A model generated the notes under the pieces. It worked only from the letters and a program-made list of their open reading frames with translations, made no database searches and was not told where the DNA came from. Shown piece by piece: positions 17,920-26,835 of a DNA stretch of 64,000 bases. The stretch spans positions 124,001 to 188,000 of the forward strand of contig NZ_FOOF01000004.1 in assembly GCF_900113115.1 (NCBI RefSeq), in the 5' to 3' direction. The first letter of the stretch is position 1, and each line of letters starts with the position of its first letter. The DNA comes from Duganella sp. CF458 (GTDB lineage Bacteria; Pseudomonadota; Gammaproteobacteria; Burkholderiales; Burkholderiaceae_D). Position numbers and translations under genes: made by a program.

Positions 17920-19542
17920 TCAGACGAATTCGCCAACCTTTGCGGTCACCGCTTCCTGCACCGAGCGGCTGGTGACGAAGCTGTGTGCGACCTGGATGTC
18001 GTTGTGGAACCAGCGGTCGCCTTCCAGGCATGCCGGGATCTGCTTGCGAATTTCGTCATAGGCCGCCTGGGTGCCTTCGCCCAGCTTGAAGCCAGGCAGC
18101 AGGTGCTCGGTCATGGTCAGCGCCTGTGCCGCCAACAGCATTTCCACACCCACGATGTACTGGGTGTTCTGCACCACGGTATGCGCCTTGCGCGCGCACC
18201 ACGTCGAGTTGGAGATGTGGTCTTCGCTGTTGGCCTTCGAGGGAATCGAGTCCACGCTGCCAGGCATCGACAGCGTGCGGTTTTCCATCACCAGGGAGCT
18301 GAGCGAGCATTGCACCACCGGATAGCCGGTGTTCACGCCGCGCAGGCCGGACATCAGGTTGCGCGGCAGGCCCCACGACAGGGTTGGGTCGATCAGGCGG
18401 GCCACGCGCCGCTCACAGATGCTGCCCAGGTCCGTAATCGCCATGGCCAGCAGGTCCATCGCTTGCGCCAGGTACTGGCCGTGGAAATTACCGCCAGAGA
18501 TGATCTCGAAACCGCCGTCATCCTTGCCGAAGATCAGCGGGTTGTCGGTGGCCGAATTGATCTCGTTCTTCACGATGGTGTCGATGTAGTCCAGCGCATC
18601 GAACACGGGACCGTAGACTTGGGGCGTGCAGCGCAGCGAGTACACGTCCTGGATACGCGGGGTGTACGGGATATCGGTGCGGCGCAGTTCATCTGGAAAC
18701 TGCACGGCACGCGCTTCGTGGCTCGCGCGCGTGGAACCTTTCAGCAGCTTGCGCACCACGGAGGCGGTCTTGATCTGGCCCGGATGCGGGCGTGCCTGCT
18801 GGATGCGCGGGTCGAAGGCGGACATCTCGGCGCGCATGGCTTCCAGCGTCAGGCCCAGGGACAGGCAGGCATCGGTCAGCAGGTCGCGAGCATCCTTGGC
18901 GGCCAGCACGGCGACTGCCAGGGATGCCGTGCAACCGTTGATCAGGGCCGATGCGTCCTTGGCCTTCAGGTCGAACTTGACCGGGCCGACTTCGGCGCGC
19001 TTGATCGCCTCGGCGGCTGGCATGCGCTGGCCCTGGTACATCACTTCCGCTTCATCGAAGCCGGCGATGGCCGCTGCCAGGTAGGCCAGCGGCGCCAGGT
19101 CGCCGGAAGCACCCACGGAACCCTTTTGCGGCATGATCGGGTGGATGCCGGCGTTGATGAAGGCCAGCAGGCGGTCCACCACTTCCACGCGCGGCGCCGA
19201 ATAGTTGCTGGCGAAGGCGTTCGCACGCAGCAGCATGGTGGCGCGGCTCACTTCTTCCGAGAACGGTTCGCCGATGCCGCCGCTGTGCGCCTTGATCAGC
19301 TGCGTCTGGAACAGCTCGATGTGTTCAACCTTGATGCGGGTGTCCTTCAACAGGCCGACGCCGGTGTTAAAGCTGTACATCATCGGCGCTTCATCATGCA
19401 TCCATGTGGATTCGATGTAGTCGCGGCTTTCCTTCAGCGCGGCGCGCGAAGTGGCCGACAATTCGACTTTGGCGCCATTGCGCGCCACGGCCAGCACTTC
19501 TTCGGCAGTCAGGTTGAAGCCGTCGATAGTTACGTTGCTCAT
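17920..19542 (-). CDS. Aromatic amino acid ammonia-lyase, histidine ammonia-lyase-like (MIO enzyme)
   Basis: 540 residues, somewhat longer than typical HutH (about 510). The MIO-forming triad A145-S146-G147 is in GSVGASGDLAPLAYL. The catalytic-loop tyrosine is Y56, but the canonical YGxNTGFG reads YSFNTGVG. KAHSGGIGEP near residue 84, SATDNPL near 330 and GNFHGQ near 345 are also family blocks. It starts 11 bases after puuD in the same operon, with no hutU, hutI or hutG nearby. It may be an ammonia-lyase for a non-histidine substrate linked to urate breakdown; that is inference. Followed by a strong terminator. Confidence 0.9.
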   Translation of the reverse strand: MSNVTIDGFNLTAEEVLAVARNGAKVELSATSRAALKESRDYIESTWMHDEAPMMYSFNTGVGLLKDTRIKVEHIELFQTQLIKAHSGGIGEPFSEEVSRATMLLRANAFASNYSAPRVEVVDRLLAFINAGIHPIMPQKGSVGASGDLAPLAYLAAAIAGFDEAEVMYQGQRMPAAEAIKRAEVGPVKFDLKAKDASALINGCTASLAVAVLAAKDARDLLTDACLSLGLTLEAMRAEMSAFDPRIQQARPHPGQIKTASVVRKLLKGSTRASHEARAVQFPDELRRTDIPYTPRIQDVYSLRCTPQVYGPVFDALDYIDTIVKNEINSATDNPLIFGKDDGGFEIISGGNFHGQYLAQAMDLLAMAITDLGSICERRVARLIDPTLSWGLPRNLMSGLRGVNTGYPVVQCSLSSLVMENRTLSMPGSVDSIPSKANSEDHISNSTWCARKAHTVVQNTQYIVGVEMLLAAQALTMTEHLLPGFKLGEGTQAAYDEIRKQIPACLEGDRWFHNDIQVAHSFVTSRSVQEAVTAKVGEFV

Positions 19543-19553
19543 TGCTGTTCCTT

Positions 19554-20834
19554 TCAGTTCGCGCTGGTCTCGAACCAGGTGCCGATCAGCTGGCGCTCAG
19601 CGTCGGTCATATGGGTCATGTTGGCCAGCGGCATATCCTTGTTCTGCACCGCGCGCTGGTAGATCTTGGCGGCGTGCTGCTTGACCTGGGCCTCGGTATC
19701 GAGCATCACGCCGCCCGGGGCCGATGCGAAACCCGCCTGGGTTGGCGACGCGGAGTGGCAGGAAGCGCAGCGCTGCGTTACAACTTGCTGGACGCTGGAC
19801 AGGCTGGCTTGCGCTGCCGGGGCGGCGGCATGGCCATCGGCATCCACCGTGGCAGCTACGGTGGCAGCTACGGTGGCAGCTACCGTCGCCGGAGCAGCGA
19901 CTGCCTTGCGCGGCGCGGGAGCGATGGCCACAGCCACGCCAGCCAGCAGGATCACGCCGGCAATCGGAAACGCCGGCGACACCTTGCCCGCATGGCGCAG
20001 GTTGAAGAAATGGCGAATCAGCACCCCGGCGGCCATGATGGCGGCCAACACCAGCCAGCTATAGGCGTGGCTGTAGGTCATCGCGTAGTGGTTGCTGATC
20101 ATGATCAGCAGCACCGGCAGCGTGAAGTAATTGTTGTGCACCGAGCGCACCTTGGCGCGCTTGCCGTAGACCGGATCGGGCGACTGGCCCTTGGCCATCG
20201 CGTCCACCAGCTTGCGTTGTCCAGGAATAATCACAAACAGCACGTTACCAACCATCATGGTGCCGATCATGGCACCGACGTGGATGTAGGCAGCACGACC
20301 GCTCAGGGTATGCGTCAGTACATAAGCCGCGCCCACGATCAGCACGAACATCACGGTGCCCAGCACGGCAGGCTTTTCGGCCAGCGCGGTCTTGCACAGG
20401 GTGTCGTACACCATCCAGCCGCCCGCCAGCGTACCCAGGCCGACGGCCACCGCTTGCACCGACGACAGGTCGGCCACGTTCTTATCGATCATCATCGCCG
20501 AAGCGTTGAAGTAGTAGACGATGAACAGCATGGCGAAGCCGCTCAGCCAGGTGGCATACGCTTCCCATTTGAACCAATGCAGGTCTGCCGGCAGTTCGTC
20601 CGGCGCGACCAGGTATTTTTGCGGGTTGTAGAAGCCGCCGCCGTGGACGGCCCACAGTTCGCCCATCACGCCTTTCTTGGCCAGCGGGCTGCCAGGCTTG
20701 GGTGGCCGGATCGAGTTGTCCAGCCAGACAAAGTAAAACGAGGCGCCGATCCAGGCGATACCGGTGATCAGGTGCAGCCAGCGCACCAGCAAATTAAGCC
20801 ATTCCACCCCGTAAGGGCCGAATAAAGTCTCCAT
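19554..20834 (-). CDS. puuD: Urate hydroxylase PuuD with C-terminal cytochrome c domain
   Basis: 426 residues from ATG 20834 (METLFGPYGVEWLNLL); a GTG nine codons upstream has weaker support. The N-terminal about 300 residues form eight or so membrane segments of the urate oxidase N-terminal (DUF989) type, with WIGASFYFVWLDNSI and RSVHNNYFTLPVLLIM. A linker of repeated ATVA units (about residues 300-330) joins a cytochrome c domain with heme motif C356-ASCH-360 and a distal Met in KDMPLANMTHM. PuuD oxidises urate to 5-hydroxyisourate and passes electrons to the cytochrome chain, avoiding peroxide. Divergent from the LysR gene at 21065. Confidence 0.95.
   Translation of the reverse strand: METLFGPYGVEWLNLLVRWLHLITGIAWIGASFYFVWLDNSIRPPKPGSPLAKKGVMGELWAVHGGGFYNPQKYLVAPDELPADLHWFKWEAYATWLSGFAMLFIVYYFNASAMMIDKNVADLSSVQAVAVGLGTLAGGWMVYDTLCKTALAEKPAVLGTVMFVLIVGAAYVLTHTLSGRAAYIHVGAMIGTMMVGNVLFVIIPGQRKLVDAMAKGQSPDPVYGKRAKVRSVHNNYFTLPVLLIMISNHYAMTYSHAYSWLVLAAIMAAGVLIRHFFNLRHAGKVSPAFPIAGVILLAGVAVAIAPAPRKAVAAPATVAATVAATVAATVDADGHAAAPAAQASLSSVQQVVTQRCASCHSASPTQAGFASAPGGVMLDTEAQVKQHAAKIYQRAVQNKDMPLANMTHMTDAERQLIGTWFETSAN
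19849..19884. repeat. Three 12-bp direct repeats in the puuD linker
   Basis: Units GTGGCAGCTACG at 19849-19860 and 19861-19872, and a copy with one change at 19873-19884. On the coding strand they give the repeated tetrapeptide ATVA between the membrane and cytochrome domains. The unit is a multiple of three, so copy-number change would keep the frame and vary linker length. Confidence 0.9.
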
Positions 20835-20952
20835 GATTTTTTTTCCAATAAGTCCGTTCACCTGCCTCTGGCGGGCACTTCAGATGAACCAAACGGTCGT
20901 CATACCGCCGCCGCTACGACCTGCGTGGATGGAACGATATCGGTTGCGGGCG

Positions 20953-21001
20953 CGGGAGACCTCCCGTTTGCTATATAACTCGCATAGTCCTGGAGATATA
21001 G
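20953..21001. promoter_or_regulatory. Dyads in the puuD / lysR divergent promoter
   Basis: A perfect palindrome CGGGAG-AC-CTCCCG (20953-20966) is followed by CTATAT (20971-20976) and its inverse ATATAG (20996-21001). They sit in the 230-base gap between divergent puuD and lysR, upstream of the LysR start at 21065. Likely a regulator site or overlapping promoter elements; position and symmetry are the only evidence. Confidence 0.4.
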
Positions 21002-21064
21002 TTTCGGGACCCGGAAGGTGCGAACCTCTCATGGAAAAATCTAAATAAATAGTATTCGGAGACC

Positions 21065-22003
21065 ATGATGTCCAGATTGCCAGAACACTTAGACATCCAC
21101 CTGATCCGTATTCTGTACCTGCTGCTGGTGGAGAAGAACGTATCGCGCGTGGCCCTTAAACTGAACCAGCCGCAGCCCTCCATTTCCGGGTCGCTGCGCA
21201 AGCTGCGCGACCTGACCGGCGATCCGCTGCTGGTACGCGGCGGCCGCGGCATGGTGCCGACACAACACGGCGAAAGCCTGTTGAAGACCGCCAAGCGCAT
21301 CCTCGACGAAACCGAAAGCCTGTTCAGCCCCAAGACAGCGTTTGTGCCGCAGGACGAGGCGCGCACCTTCCATATCGCCGCGCCGGACTATATGAACACC
21401 CAGTTCTTCACCGAGGTGATCGCGCGGCTGCGCCGCGAATCGCCGCGCAGCCGCCTGGTGATCCATTCGCTGGGCCCGGATATCGACTACGTGCGCCTGC
21501 TGTCCGATGGCGACCTGGACCTGGTGGTCGGCAACTGGGATGAGCCGCCCCAGCACCTGCACATCTCGAAGCTGTTCGACGACCCGATCGTCTGCCTGAT
21601 GCGCGCCAACAGCGCCTACGCCCGCCGCACCCCGAAAGACGGCATGACGCCCGAGGAATACCTCACCCTGCCGCATGTCGCGCCGGCCCAGATCCTGCCG
21701 GGCTACCACGGCAACATCGACTCCTTCCTCGAGGAGCGCGATATGGAGCGCAATATTGTTGTGGAATCGGCACACTTCCGCATGCTGCCCTACATCGTTC
21801 AGCAGACAGATCTGGTTTTGACGAGCGGCAAACAATTTGCCAATTTCTACGAGAATCTGCTGGGGCTGAAGTCCTACAAAGTGCCGCTGGAATTCCCGCC
21901 GCTGAGCTTCTACCAGCTATGGCACGAACGGGCCCATCACGCGACGGAGCACAAGTGGCTGCGCGCCCAGGTCAGCGCAGCGGCCCGCCTGCTGGTGAAA
22001 TAA
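21065..22003 (+). CDS. LysR-family regulator (likely of purine catabolism)
   Basis: 312 residues with N-terminal helix-turn-helix (IRILYLLLVEKNVSRVALKL, NQPQPSISGSLRKLRDL) and a C-terminal effector domain (about 95-305). Starts at the first of two adjacent ATGs after CGGAGA. It diverges from puuD and is followed in the same direction by the UraD-AllC fusion gene 129 bases on. Probable activator of the urate/allantoin genes with a pathway intermediate as effector (inference). It is not closely similar to the LysR at 3007-3975. Confidence 0.93.
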   Translation: MMSRLPEHLDIHLIRILYLLLVEKNVSRVALKLNQPQPSISGSLRKLRDLTGDPLLVRGGRGMVPTQHGESLLKTAKRILDETESLFSPKTAFVPQDEARTFHIAAPDYMNTQFFTEVIARLRRESPRSRLVIHSLGPDIDYVRLLSDGDLDLVVGNWDEPPQHLHISKLFDDPIVCLMRANSAYARRTPKDGMTPEEYLTLPHVAPAQILPGYHGNIDSFLEERDMERNIVVESAHFRMLPYIVQQTDLVLTSGKQFANFYENLLGLKSYKVPLEFPPLSFYQLWHERAHHATEHKWLRAQVSAAARLLVK

Positions 22004-22020
22004 AACCGCCCCAGATAGCT

Positions 22021-22042
22021 GATATCGGCCCAGCGTTATATC
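22021..22042. promoter_or_regulatory. Candidate operator upstream of the UraD-AllC gene
   Basis: GATAT-N12-ATATC, an exact interrupted dyad, 91-112 bases upstream of the start codon at 22133 and 18 bases after the LysR stop. One of four ATAT-bounded dyads at purine-island promoters. Confidence 0.35.
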
Positions 22043-22100
22043 TCGCGCCTGCCGGGCCTCTATTATCAATTCGCCATTCCCCAGAACACCTTACTTGGAG

Positions 22101-22125
22101 CGGGCCGTCGCCAGGCGGCGGCCCG
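22101..22125 (+). promoter_or_regulatory. Strong hairpin just upstream of the UraD-AllC start
   Basis: Bases 22101-22111 pair with 22115-22125 over 11 positions (one G-T) around a 3-base loop, ending 7 bases before the ATG at 22133. Only weak ribosome-binding sequence lies between hairpin and start. In an mRNA it would sit against the initiation region and could limit translation or mark a leader end. Confidence 0.5.
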
Positions 22126-22132
22126 AAGCACG

Positions 22133-23884
22133 ATGACGAGCCTGAAGCGACTGAACACCTGCGACGCAGAGACTTTTACCGAGATCCTGCACGGCCTGTA
22201 TGAGCATTCCCCATGGATTCCGCAGCGCGCCGCCACGCAGCGCCCATTCCGCAGCATCGACGAACTGAAACTCGGCCTGCAAAGAGTGGTGTCGGACGCC
22301 AGCAACGACGAACAACTGGGCCTGATCCGCGCCCACCCGGAACTGGCCGGCAAAGCCGCCGTTGCGGGCGAATTGACGCCGGAATCCACCGGCGAACAGG
22401 CCAAGGCCGGCCTGAACCTGTGCACCAAGGAAGAATTCGCTGCGCTGCAGGAGCTGAACGGCGCTTACAACGGCAAGTTCGGCTTCCCCTTCATCCTGGC
22501 GGTCAAAGGCGGCGACGGCAAAGGGCTGTCGCGCCAGGCCATCATCGCCGCTTTCCGGCGCCGCCTGCGCAACCAGGCCGATGATGAACAACGCGAGGCA
22601 CTGCGCCAGATCCACCGTATCGCCGAGATGCGCCTGAACGCCCTGCTTTCCTACGTGCCGCACATGGGGCGCGACATCATGGAGTGGGCCGAAGAAATCG
22701 GCGCCCTGAGCGAGGACGAACAAGGCCTCACCTGCACCTACATGACGCCTACCCACCGCCGTACCGCCAACCAATTGGCCAAGTGGATGCGCGAGGCCGG
22801 CATGCACGCCCACATCGACGCCGTGGGTAACGTGGTGGGCCGCTACCTGTCCACCGATCCGCAGGCACGCACCCTGCTCACCGGTTCGCATTACGACACG
22901 GTGCGCAACGGCGGCAAGTATGACGGGCGCCAGGGCATCCTGACCGCCATCGCGGTGGTCAAGCACTTGCACGAAACCGGCGAAACCCTGCCGTTCCACC
23001 TCGAGGTCATCGGCTTCGCCGAAGAGGAAGGCGTGCGTTTCAAGAGCACCTTCCTCGGCAGCAGTGCGGTGATCGGCCAGTTCGATCCGAAGCTGCTGGA
23101 CTTGCGCGACCGCGACGGCCAGTTGCTGCGCGATGTGCTGACCGATGCCGACCATGACGTCAACGCCATTGCCGACATCGCGCGCGACCCGGCCGACCTG
23201 CTGGGCTTCGTCGAAGTGCATATCGAGCAAGGCCCGGTACTACTTGAGCGCGGCCTGCCGGTCGGCGTGGTGACCTCCATCGCGGGCAGCAAGCGTTTTC
23301 TGGTGGAGCTGAAAGGCGTGGCCAGCCACGCCGGCACCACGCCTATGCCGATGCGCAAGGACGCCGCTGTCGCCGCCGCTGAGATCATCCTGTACGTGGA
23401 ACAGCGCTGTACGCGGGATCAGAGTTCCGCCCTGGTCGGCACGGTCGGCCAGCTTCAGGTGCCCAACGGCTCCACCAATGTGATCCCGGGCGCCTGCACC
23501 CTGTCGCTCGATATCCGCGCCGCCAACAACGCGGCGCGCGATGCTGCGGTGGACGACATCCTCGCCCACATCGAAAAAGTGTGCGAAAAGCGCCACATCA
23601 CCTTCCAGATCGAGCAGACCGTTGCCGCCGATTGCGCCCCATGCGCACCGCGCCTGATGGAACAGCTGGCAGCAGCTGTGGAGCGCCATGGCATTCCGGC
23701 CTTCCAGCTCGCTTCCGGCGCGGGCCACGACGCCATGCTCATGGCCCGCGTCACCGACGTCGCCATGCTGTTCACGCGCTGCGGCAACGGCGGCATCAGC
23801 CACAACCCGCTGGAGACCATGACCGACGATGACGCCGACCTGTCGGCCCGCATCCTGCTCAGCTTCCTGCGCAACTATACGTAA
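22133..23884 (+). CDS. Bifunctional OHCU decarboxylase / allantoate amidohydrolase (UraD-AllC fusion)
   Basis: 583 residues. Residues about 1-165 are OHCU decarboxylase: catalytic RAHPELAGK (H68-P69-E70), ESTGEQAKAGL and NGKFGFPFIL; this makes S-allantoin. Residues about 170-583 are an M20-type allantoate amidohydrolase: TGSHYDTV, GGKYDGRQGI, FAEEEGVRFKSTFLGS, VEVHIEQGPVLL and, in the lid/dimerisation domain, GVASHAGTTPMPMRKDA. The C-terminus has ASGAGHDAM and GISHNPLE. The domains act two steps apart in the pathway, with allantoinase between them. One reading frame with no internal stop, so a true fusion. A strong hairpin precedes the start. Confidence 0.95.
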   Translation: MTSLKRLNTCDAETFTEILHGLYEHSPWIPQRAATQRPFRSIDELKLGLQRVVSDASNDEQLGLIRAHPELAGKAAVAGELTPESTGEQAKAGLNLCTKEEFAALQELNGAYNGKFGFPFILAVKGGDGKGLSRQAIIAAFRRRLRNQADDEQREALRQIHRIAEMRLNALLSYVPHMGRDIMEWAEEIGALSEDEQGLTCTYMTPTHRRTANQLAKWMREAGMHAHIDAVGNVVGRYLSTDPQARTLLTGSHYDTVRNGGKYDGRQGILTAIAVVKHLHETGETLPFHLEVIGFAEEEGVRFKSTFLGSSAVIGQFDPKLLDLRDRDGQLLRDVLTDADHDVNAIADIARDPADLLGFVEVHIEQGPVLLERGLPVGVVTSIAGSKRFLVELKGVASHAGTTPMPMRKDAAVAAAEIILYVEQRCTRDQSSALVGTVGQLQVPNGSTNVIPGACTLSLDIRAANNAARDAAVDDILAHIEKVCEKRHITFQIEQTVAADCAPCAPRLMEQLAAAVERHGIPAFQLASGAGHDAMLMARVTDVAMLFTRCGNGGISHNPLETMTDDDADLSARILLSFLRNYT

Positions 23885-23897
23885 GTCGAAATAGCCG

Positions 23898-23913
23898 ATA
23901 TGCCCAGGCATAT
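23898..23913. promoter_or_regulatory. Palindrome upstream of the guanine-type permease
   Basis: A perfect 7+7 inverted repeat ATATGCC-CA-GGCATAT, 14 bases after the UraD-AllC stop and about 115 bases before the permease start. Suits an operator for a dimeric regulator; it is not followed by a T tract, so not a terminator. Confidence 0.4.
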
Positions 23914-24028
23914 AAGCCGAAAAGGAGACCTTCAACGATATTGTTAAAAAAAGCAGCGCGAGGACGCCATATTTGTCCGCCCGGAGAGGCGGAATTTCGG
24001 GCGCTAAAAACTAAACGGAGACACCAAC

Positions 24029-25330
24029 ATGCAATTCCTGGAACAATATTTCAAGCTCAGCGCGCACGGCACCGACGTGCGCACTGAGGTGCTGGCCGGT
24101 ATTACCACCTTCCTGACGATGGCGTACATCATCTTCGTCAACCCATCCATCCTGGGCGACGCCGGCATGCCGAAAGACTCGGTCTTCGTGGCCACCTGCG
24201 TGGCTGCGGCTGTCGGCACCCTGATCATGGGCCTGTATGCCAACTTCCCTATCGGCCTGGCGCCGGGCATGGGCCTGAACGCCTACTTCGCCTACGGCGT
24301 GGTGGCAGGCATGGGCTTCCCATGGCAAGCCGCCCTGGGCGCGGTGTTCATTTCCGGCTGCTGTTTCATGATCGTCAGCCTGCTGCGCATCCGCGAAAAA
24401 ATCATGAACGCCATTCCGGCCTCGCTGCGTATCGCGATTCCGGCCGGGGTCGGCCTGTTCCTGGCGCTGATCTCGCTGAAGAACGCGGGCATCGTGGTCT
24501 CCAGCCCTGCCACCTTCGTCACCATGGGCGACCTGCACAAACCTGCCCCGGTGCTGGCCATCATCGGCTTCCTCGTCATCGTCGCCCTGGACCGCTTGAA
24601 GGTCACCGGCGCCCTGCTGATCGGCATCATGGCCGTGACCGTGCTGAGCTTCTTCTTCGGCGGTAACGAGTTCCACGGCATCGTGTCGGCGCCACCTTCA
24701 ATCTCCCCGACCGCGTTCGAACTGGACATCATGGGCGCGGTGTCGCACGGCCTGTTCAACGTGGTCCTGGTGTTCTTCCTGGTTGAACTGTTCGACGCCA
24801 CCGGCACCCTGATGGGCGTGGCCCAGCGCGCCGGCCTGATGAAAGACGGCAAACTGCCGGCCAATATGAACAAGGCCTTGCTGGCCGACTCCGGCGCCAT
24901 CATCGCCGGCGCCGTGATGGGCACCTCGAGCACCACTGCCTTCATCGAAAGCGCGGCCGGTGTGCAGGCAGGCGGACGTACCGGCCTGACCGCAGTCATC
25001 GTGGCCCTGCTGTTCCTGGCAGCCCTGTTCATCGCACCGCTGGCCGGCGTGGTACCGGCTTACGCCACCGCACCAGCCCTGTTCTTCGTCGCCTGCCTGA
25101 TGCTGCGCGAAATGTCGGAGATCAACTGGGCCGAGACCACGGAAAGCGTGCCTGCCGTCGTCACCGCGCTGGTCATGCCATTTACCTACTCGATCGCCAA
25201 CGGCCTGGCGCTGGGCTTCATCAGCTACGCCGCGCTGAAACTGCTGACCGGCAAATACAAAGAAGTCAGCGCCATGATCTGGTGTGTCGCTGGCGTGTTC
25301 CTGTTTAAAACAATTTACATCGCAGGATGA
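24029..25330 (+). CDS. Purine permease of the guanine/hypoxanthine (AzgA/GhxP-like) NCS2 branch
   Basis: 433 residues, about 12-14 hydrophobic segments, inner membrane. The N-terminus FKLSAHGTDVRTEVLAGITT and TMAYIIFVNPSIL, then NFPIGLAPGMGLNAYFAY near residue 75 and GTSSTTAFIESAAGVQAGGR near 300, are the family blocks for guanine/hypoxanthine permeases and differ from the xanthine-type permease at 13016. ATG follows ACGGAGACACCAAC. It stands directly ahead of the xanthine dehydrogenase genes, 17 bases from xdhA, so import and oxidation are probably co-expressed. Confidence 0.92.
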   Translation: MQFLEQYFKLSAHGTDVRTEVLAGITTFLTMAYIIFVNPSILGDAGMPKDSVFVATCVAAAVGTLIMGLYANFPIGLAPGMGLNAYFAYGVVAGMGFPWQAALGAVFISGCCFMIVSLLRIREKIMNAIPASLRIAIPAGVGLFLALISLKNAGIVVSSPATFVTMGDLHKPAPVLAIIGFLVIVALDRLKVTGALLIGIMAVTVLSFFFGGNEFHGIVSAPPSISPTAFELDIMGAVSHGLFNVVLVFFLVELFDATGTLMGVAQRAGLMKDGKLPANMNKALLADSGAIIAGAVMGTSSTTAFIESAAGVQAGGRTGLTAVIVALLFLAALFIAPLAGVVPAYATAPALFFVACLMLREMSEINWAETTESVPAVVTALVMPFTYSIANGLALGFISYAALKLLTGKYKEVSAMIWCVAGVFLFKTIYIAG

Positions 25331-25347
25331 AGCAAGGAGTAGTAAAG

Positions 25348-26835
25348 ATGTCCCAACCGATTCGTTTCTTCTACCAGGGGCGCGTGCAGGAAGTCGATTC
25401 CGCCGCCCCCACCCGCACGGTGCTGCAACACCTGCGGGAAGACCTGCACTGCACCGGCACCAAGGAGGGCTGCGCCGAAGGCGACTGCGGCGCCTGCACC
25501 GTGGTGATCGGCTCGCTGGTGGATGGCGAGCTGGAAATGCGCAATGTGAATTCGTGCATCCAGTTCCTGCCAACCCTGGACGGCAAGGCGGTGTTCACGG
25601 TGGAAGACCTGAAACAGCCGGACGGCGCCCTGCACCCGGTGCAGGAAGCCTTGGTGGAATGCCATGGTTCCCAATGCGGTTTCTGTACCCCCGGCTTCGC
25701 CATGTCGCTCTGGAGCCTGTACCTGAAGCAGGAAGGCCAGAGCGCGCCGCCATGCCGCAAAACGATCGATGAGGCATTGTCCGGCAACCTGTGCCGCTGC
25801 ACGGGTTACCGCCCGATTATTGATGCAGCCGCCCGCATGGGCGAGCTGCCGGCGGTCGGCTTCGACCGCGCAGCATTGAAATCCGTCCTGCAAGGACTGC
25901 AACGAGACAGCATGTTCAGCTACACCCACGACGGCCAGACTTTCCACGCGCCGCGCACGCTGGCCGAGATGAGCGCCCTGCGCGCCGCCAAGCCGGCCGC
26001 CACCATCCTGGCCGGCTCGACCGACGTCGGCCTATGGGTCACCAAACAGATGCGCAACCTGGGCGACGTGATCTACACCCGCCAGGTGCAGGAACTGCAC
26101 CGCATCGCCACTGTCGACGGCAAGCTGGAAATCGGCGCCGCCGTGTCGCTGGATGACGCCTACCAAGCCGCGCTGGAACTGTATCCGAACGATTCGCTGC
26201 GCGAGCTGTGGCAGCGCTTCGCTTCCCAGCCAATCCGCAGCACCGGCACCCTTGGCGGCAGCGTCGCCAACGGCTCGCCGATCGGCGACTCCGCGCCATG
26301 GATGATCGTGCTCGGCGCCGAGATCGTGCTGCGCTCGGACAAAGGGCAGCGCGTCCTATTGCTGCAGGATTTCTACCTCGATTACATGAAGAAGGACTGG
26401 CAGCCGGGAGAATTCGTGGAAGCCGTGCGCATCCCGGCCCCTCAAGACGGCCAGCAATTCCGCACCTACAAACTGGCCAAGCGCTACGACCAGGACATTT
26501 CCGCCGTCTGCGCCGCCTTCTCCCTGGAACTCGACAACGGCGTGATCCGCAACGCCCGCATTGCCTACGGCGGCATGGCCGCCACCTCGCGCCGCGCACC
26601 GCTGGCCGAAGCCGCCATCAACGGCCAGCCGTGGAATGAAACCACGCTGCGCGCTGGCATGGAGGCGCTGGCGCGCGACTACACGCCGCTGACGGACATG
26701 CGCGCCTCCGCCAACTACCGCATGCGCACCGCGCAGAACCTGCTGCGCCGCTTCTGGATGGAGACCCGCCCGGAAGGCGCTGTATCGAACACCTACGTCA
26801 ACGCTTACGCATTCAAGGAAGGAGCCGCAGCATGA
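25348..26835 (+). CDS. xdhA: Xanthine dehydrogenase small subunit (2Fe-2S and FAD)
   Basis: 495 residues from ATG 25348, which follows AAGGAG; the in-frame ATG at 25327 overlaps the permease stop and lacks its own site. Two 2Fe-2S clusters are visible: plant-type ligands C42, C47, C50, C70 (EGCAEGDCGAC) and the helical domain C110, C113, C149, C151 (QCGFC, LCRC). From about residue 190 is the FAD domain with TILAGSTDVGLW and STGTLGGSVANGSPIGD. Electrons from xanthine oxidation at XdhB pass through these centres to NAD+. Confidence 0.96.
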   Translation: MSQPIRFFYQGRVQEVDSAAPTRTVLQHLREDLHCTGTKEGCAEGDCGACTVVIGSLVDGELEMRNVNSCIQFLPTLDGKAVFTVEDLKQPDGALHPVQEALVECHGSQCGFCTPGFAMSLWSLYLKQEGQSAPPCRKTIDEALSGNLCRCTGYRPIIDAAARMGELPAVGFDRAALKSVLQGLQRDSMFSYTHDGQTFHAPRTLAEMSALRAAKPAATILAGSTDVGLWVTKQMRNLGDVIYTRQVQELHRIATVDGKLEIGAAVSLDDAYQAALELYPNDSLRELWQRFASQPIRSTGTLGGSVANGSPIGDSAPWMIVLGAEIVLRSDKGQRVLLLQDFYLDYMKKDWQPGEFVEAVRIPAPQDGQQFRTYKLAKRYDQDISAVCAAFSLELDNGVIRNARIAYGGMAATSRRAPLAEAAINGQPWNETTLRAGMEALARDYTPLTDMRASANYRMRTAQNLLRRFWMETRPEGAVSNTYVNAYAFKEGAAA

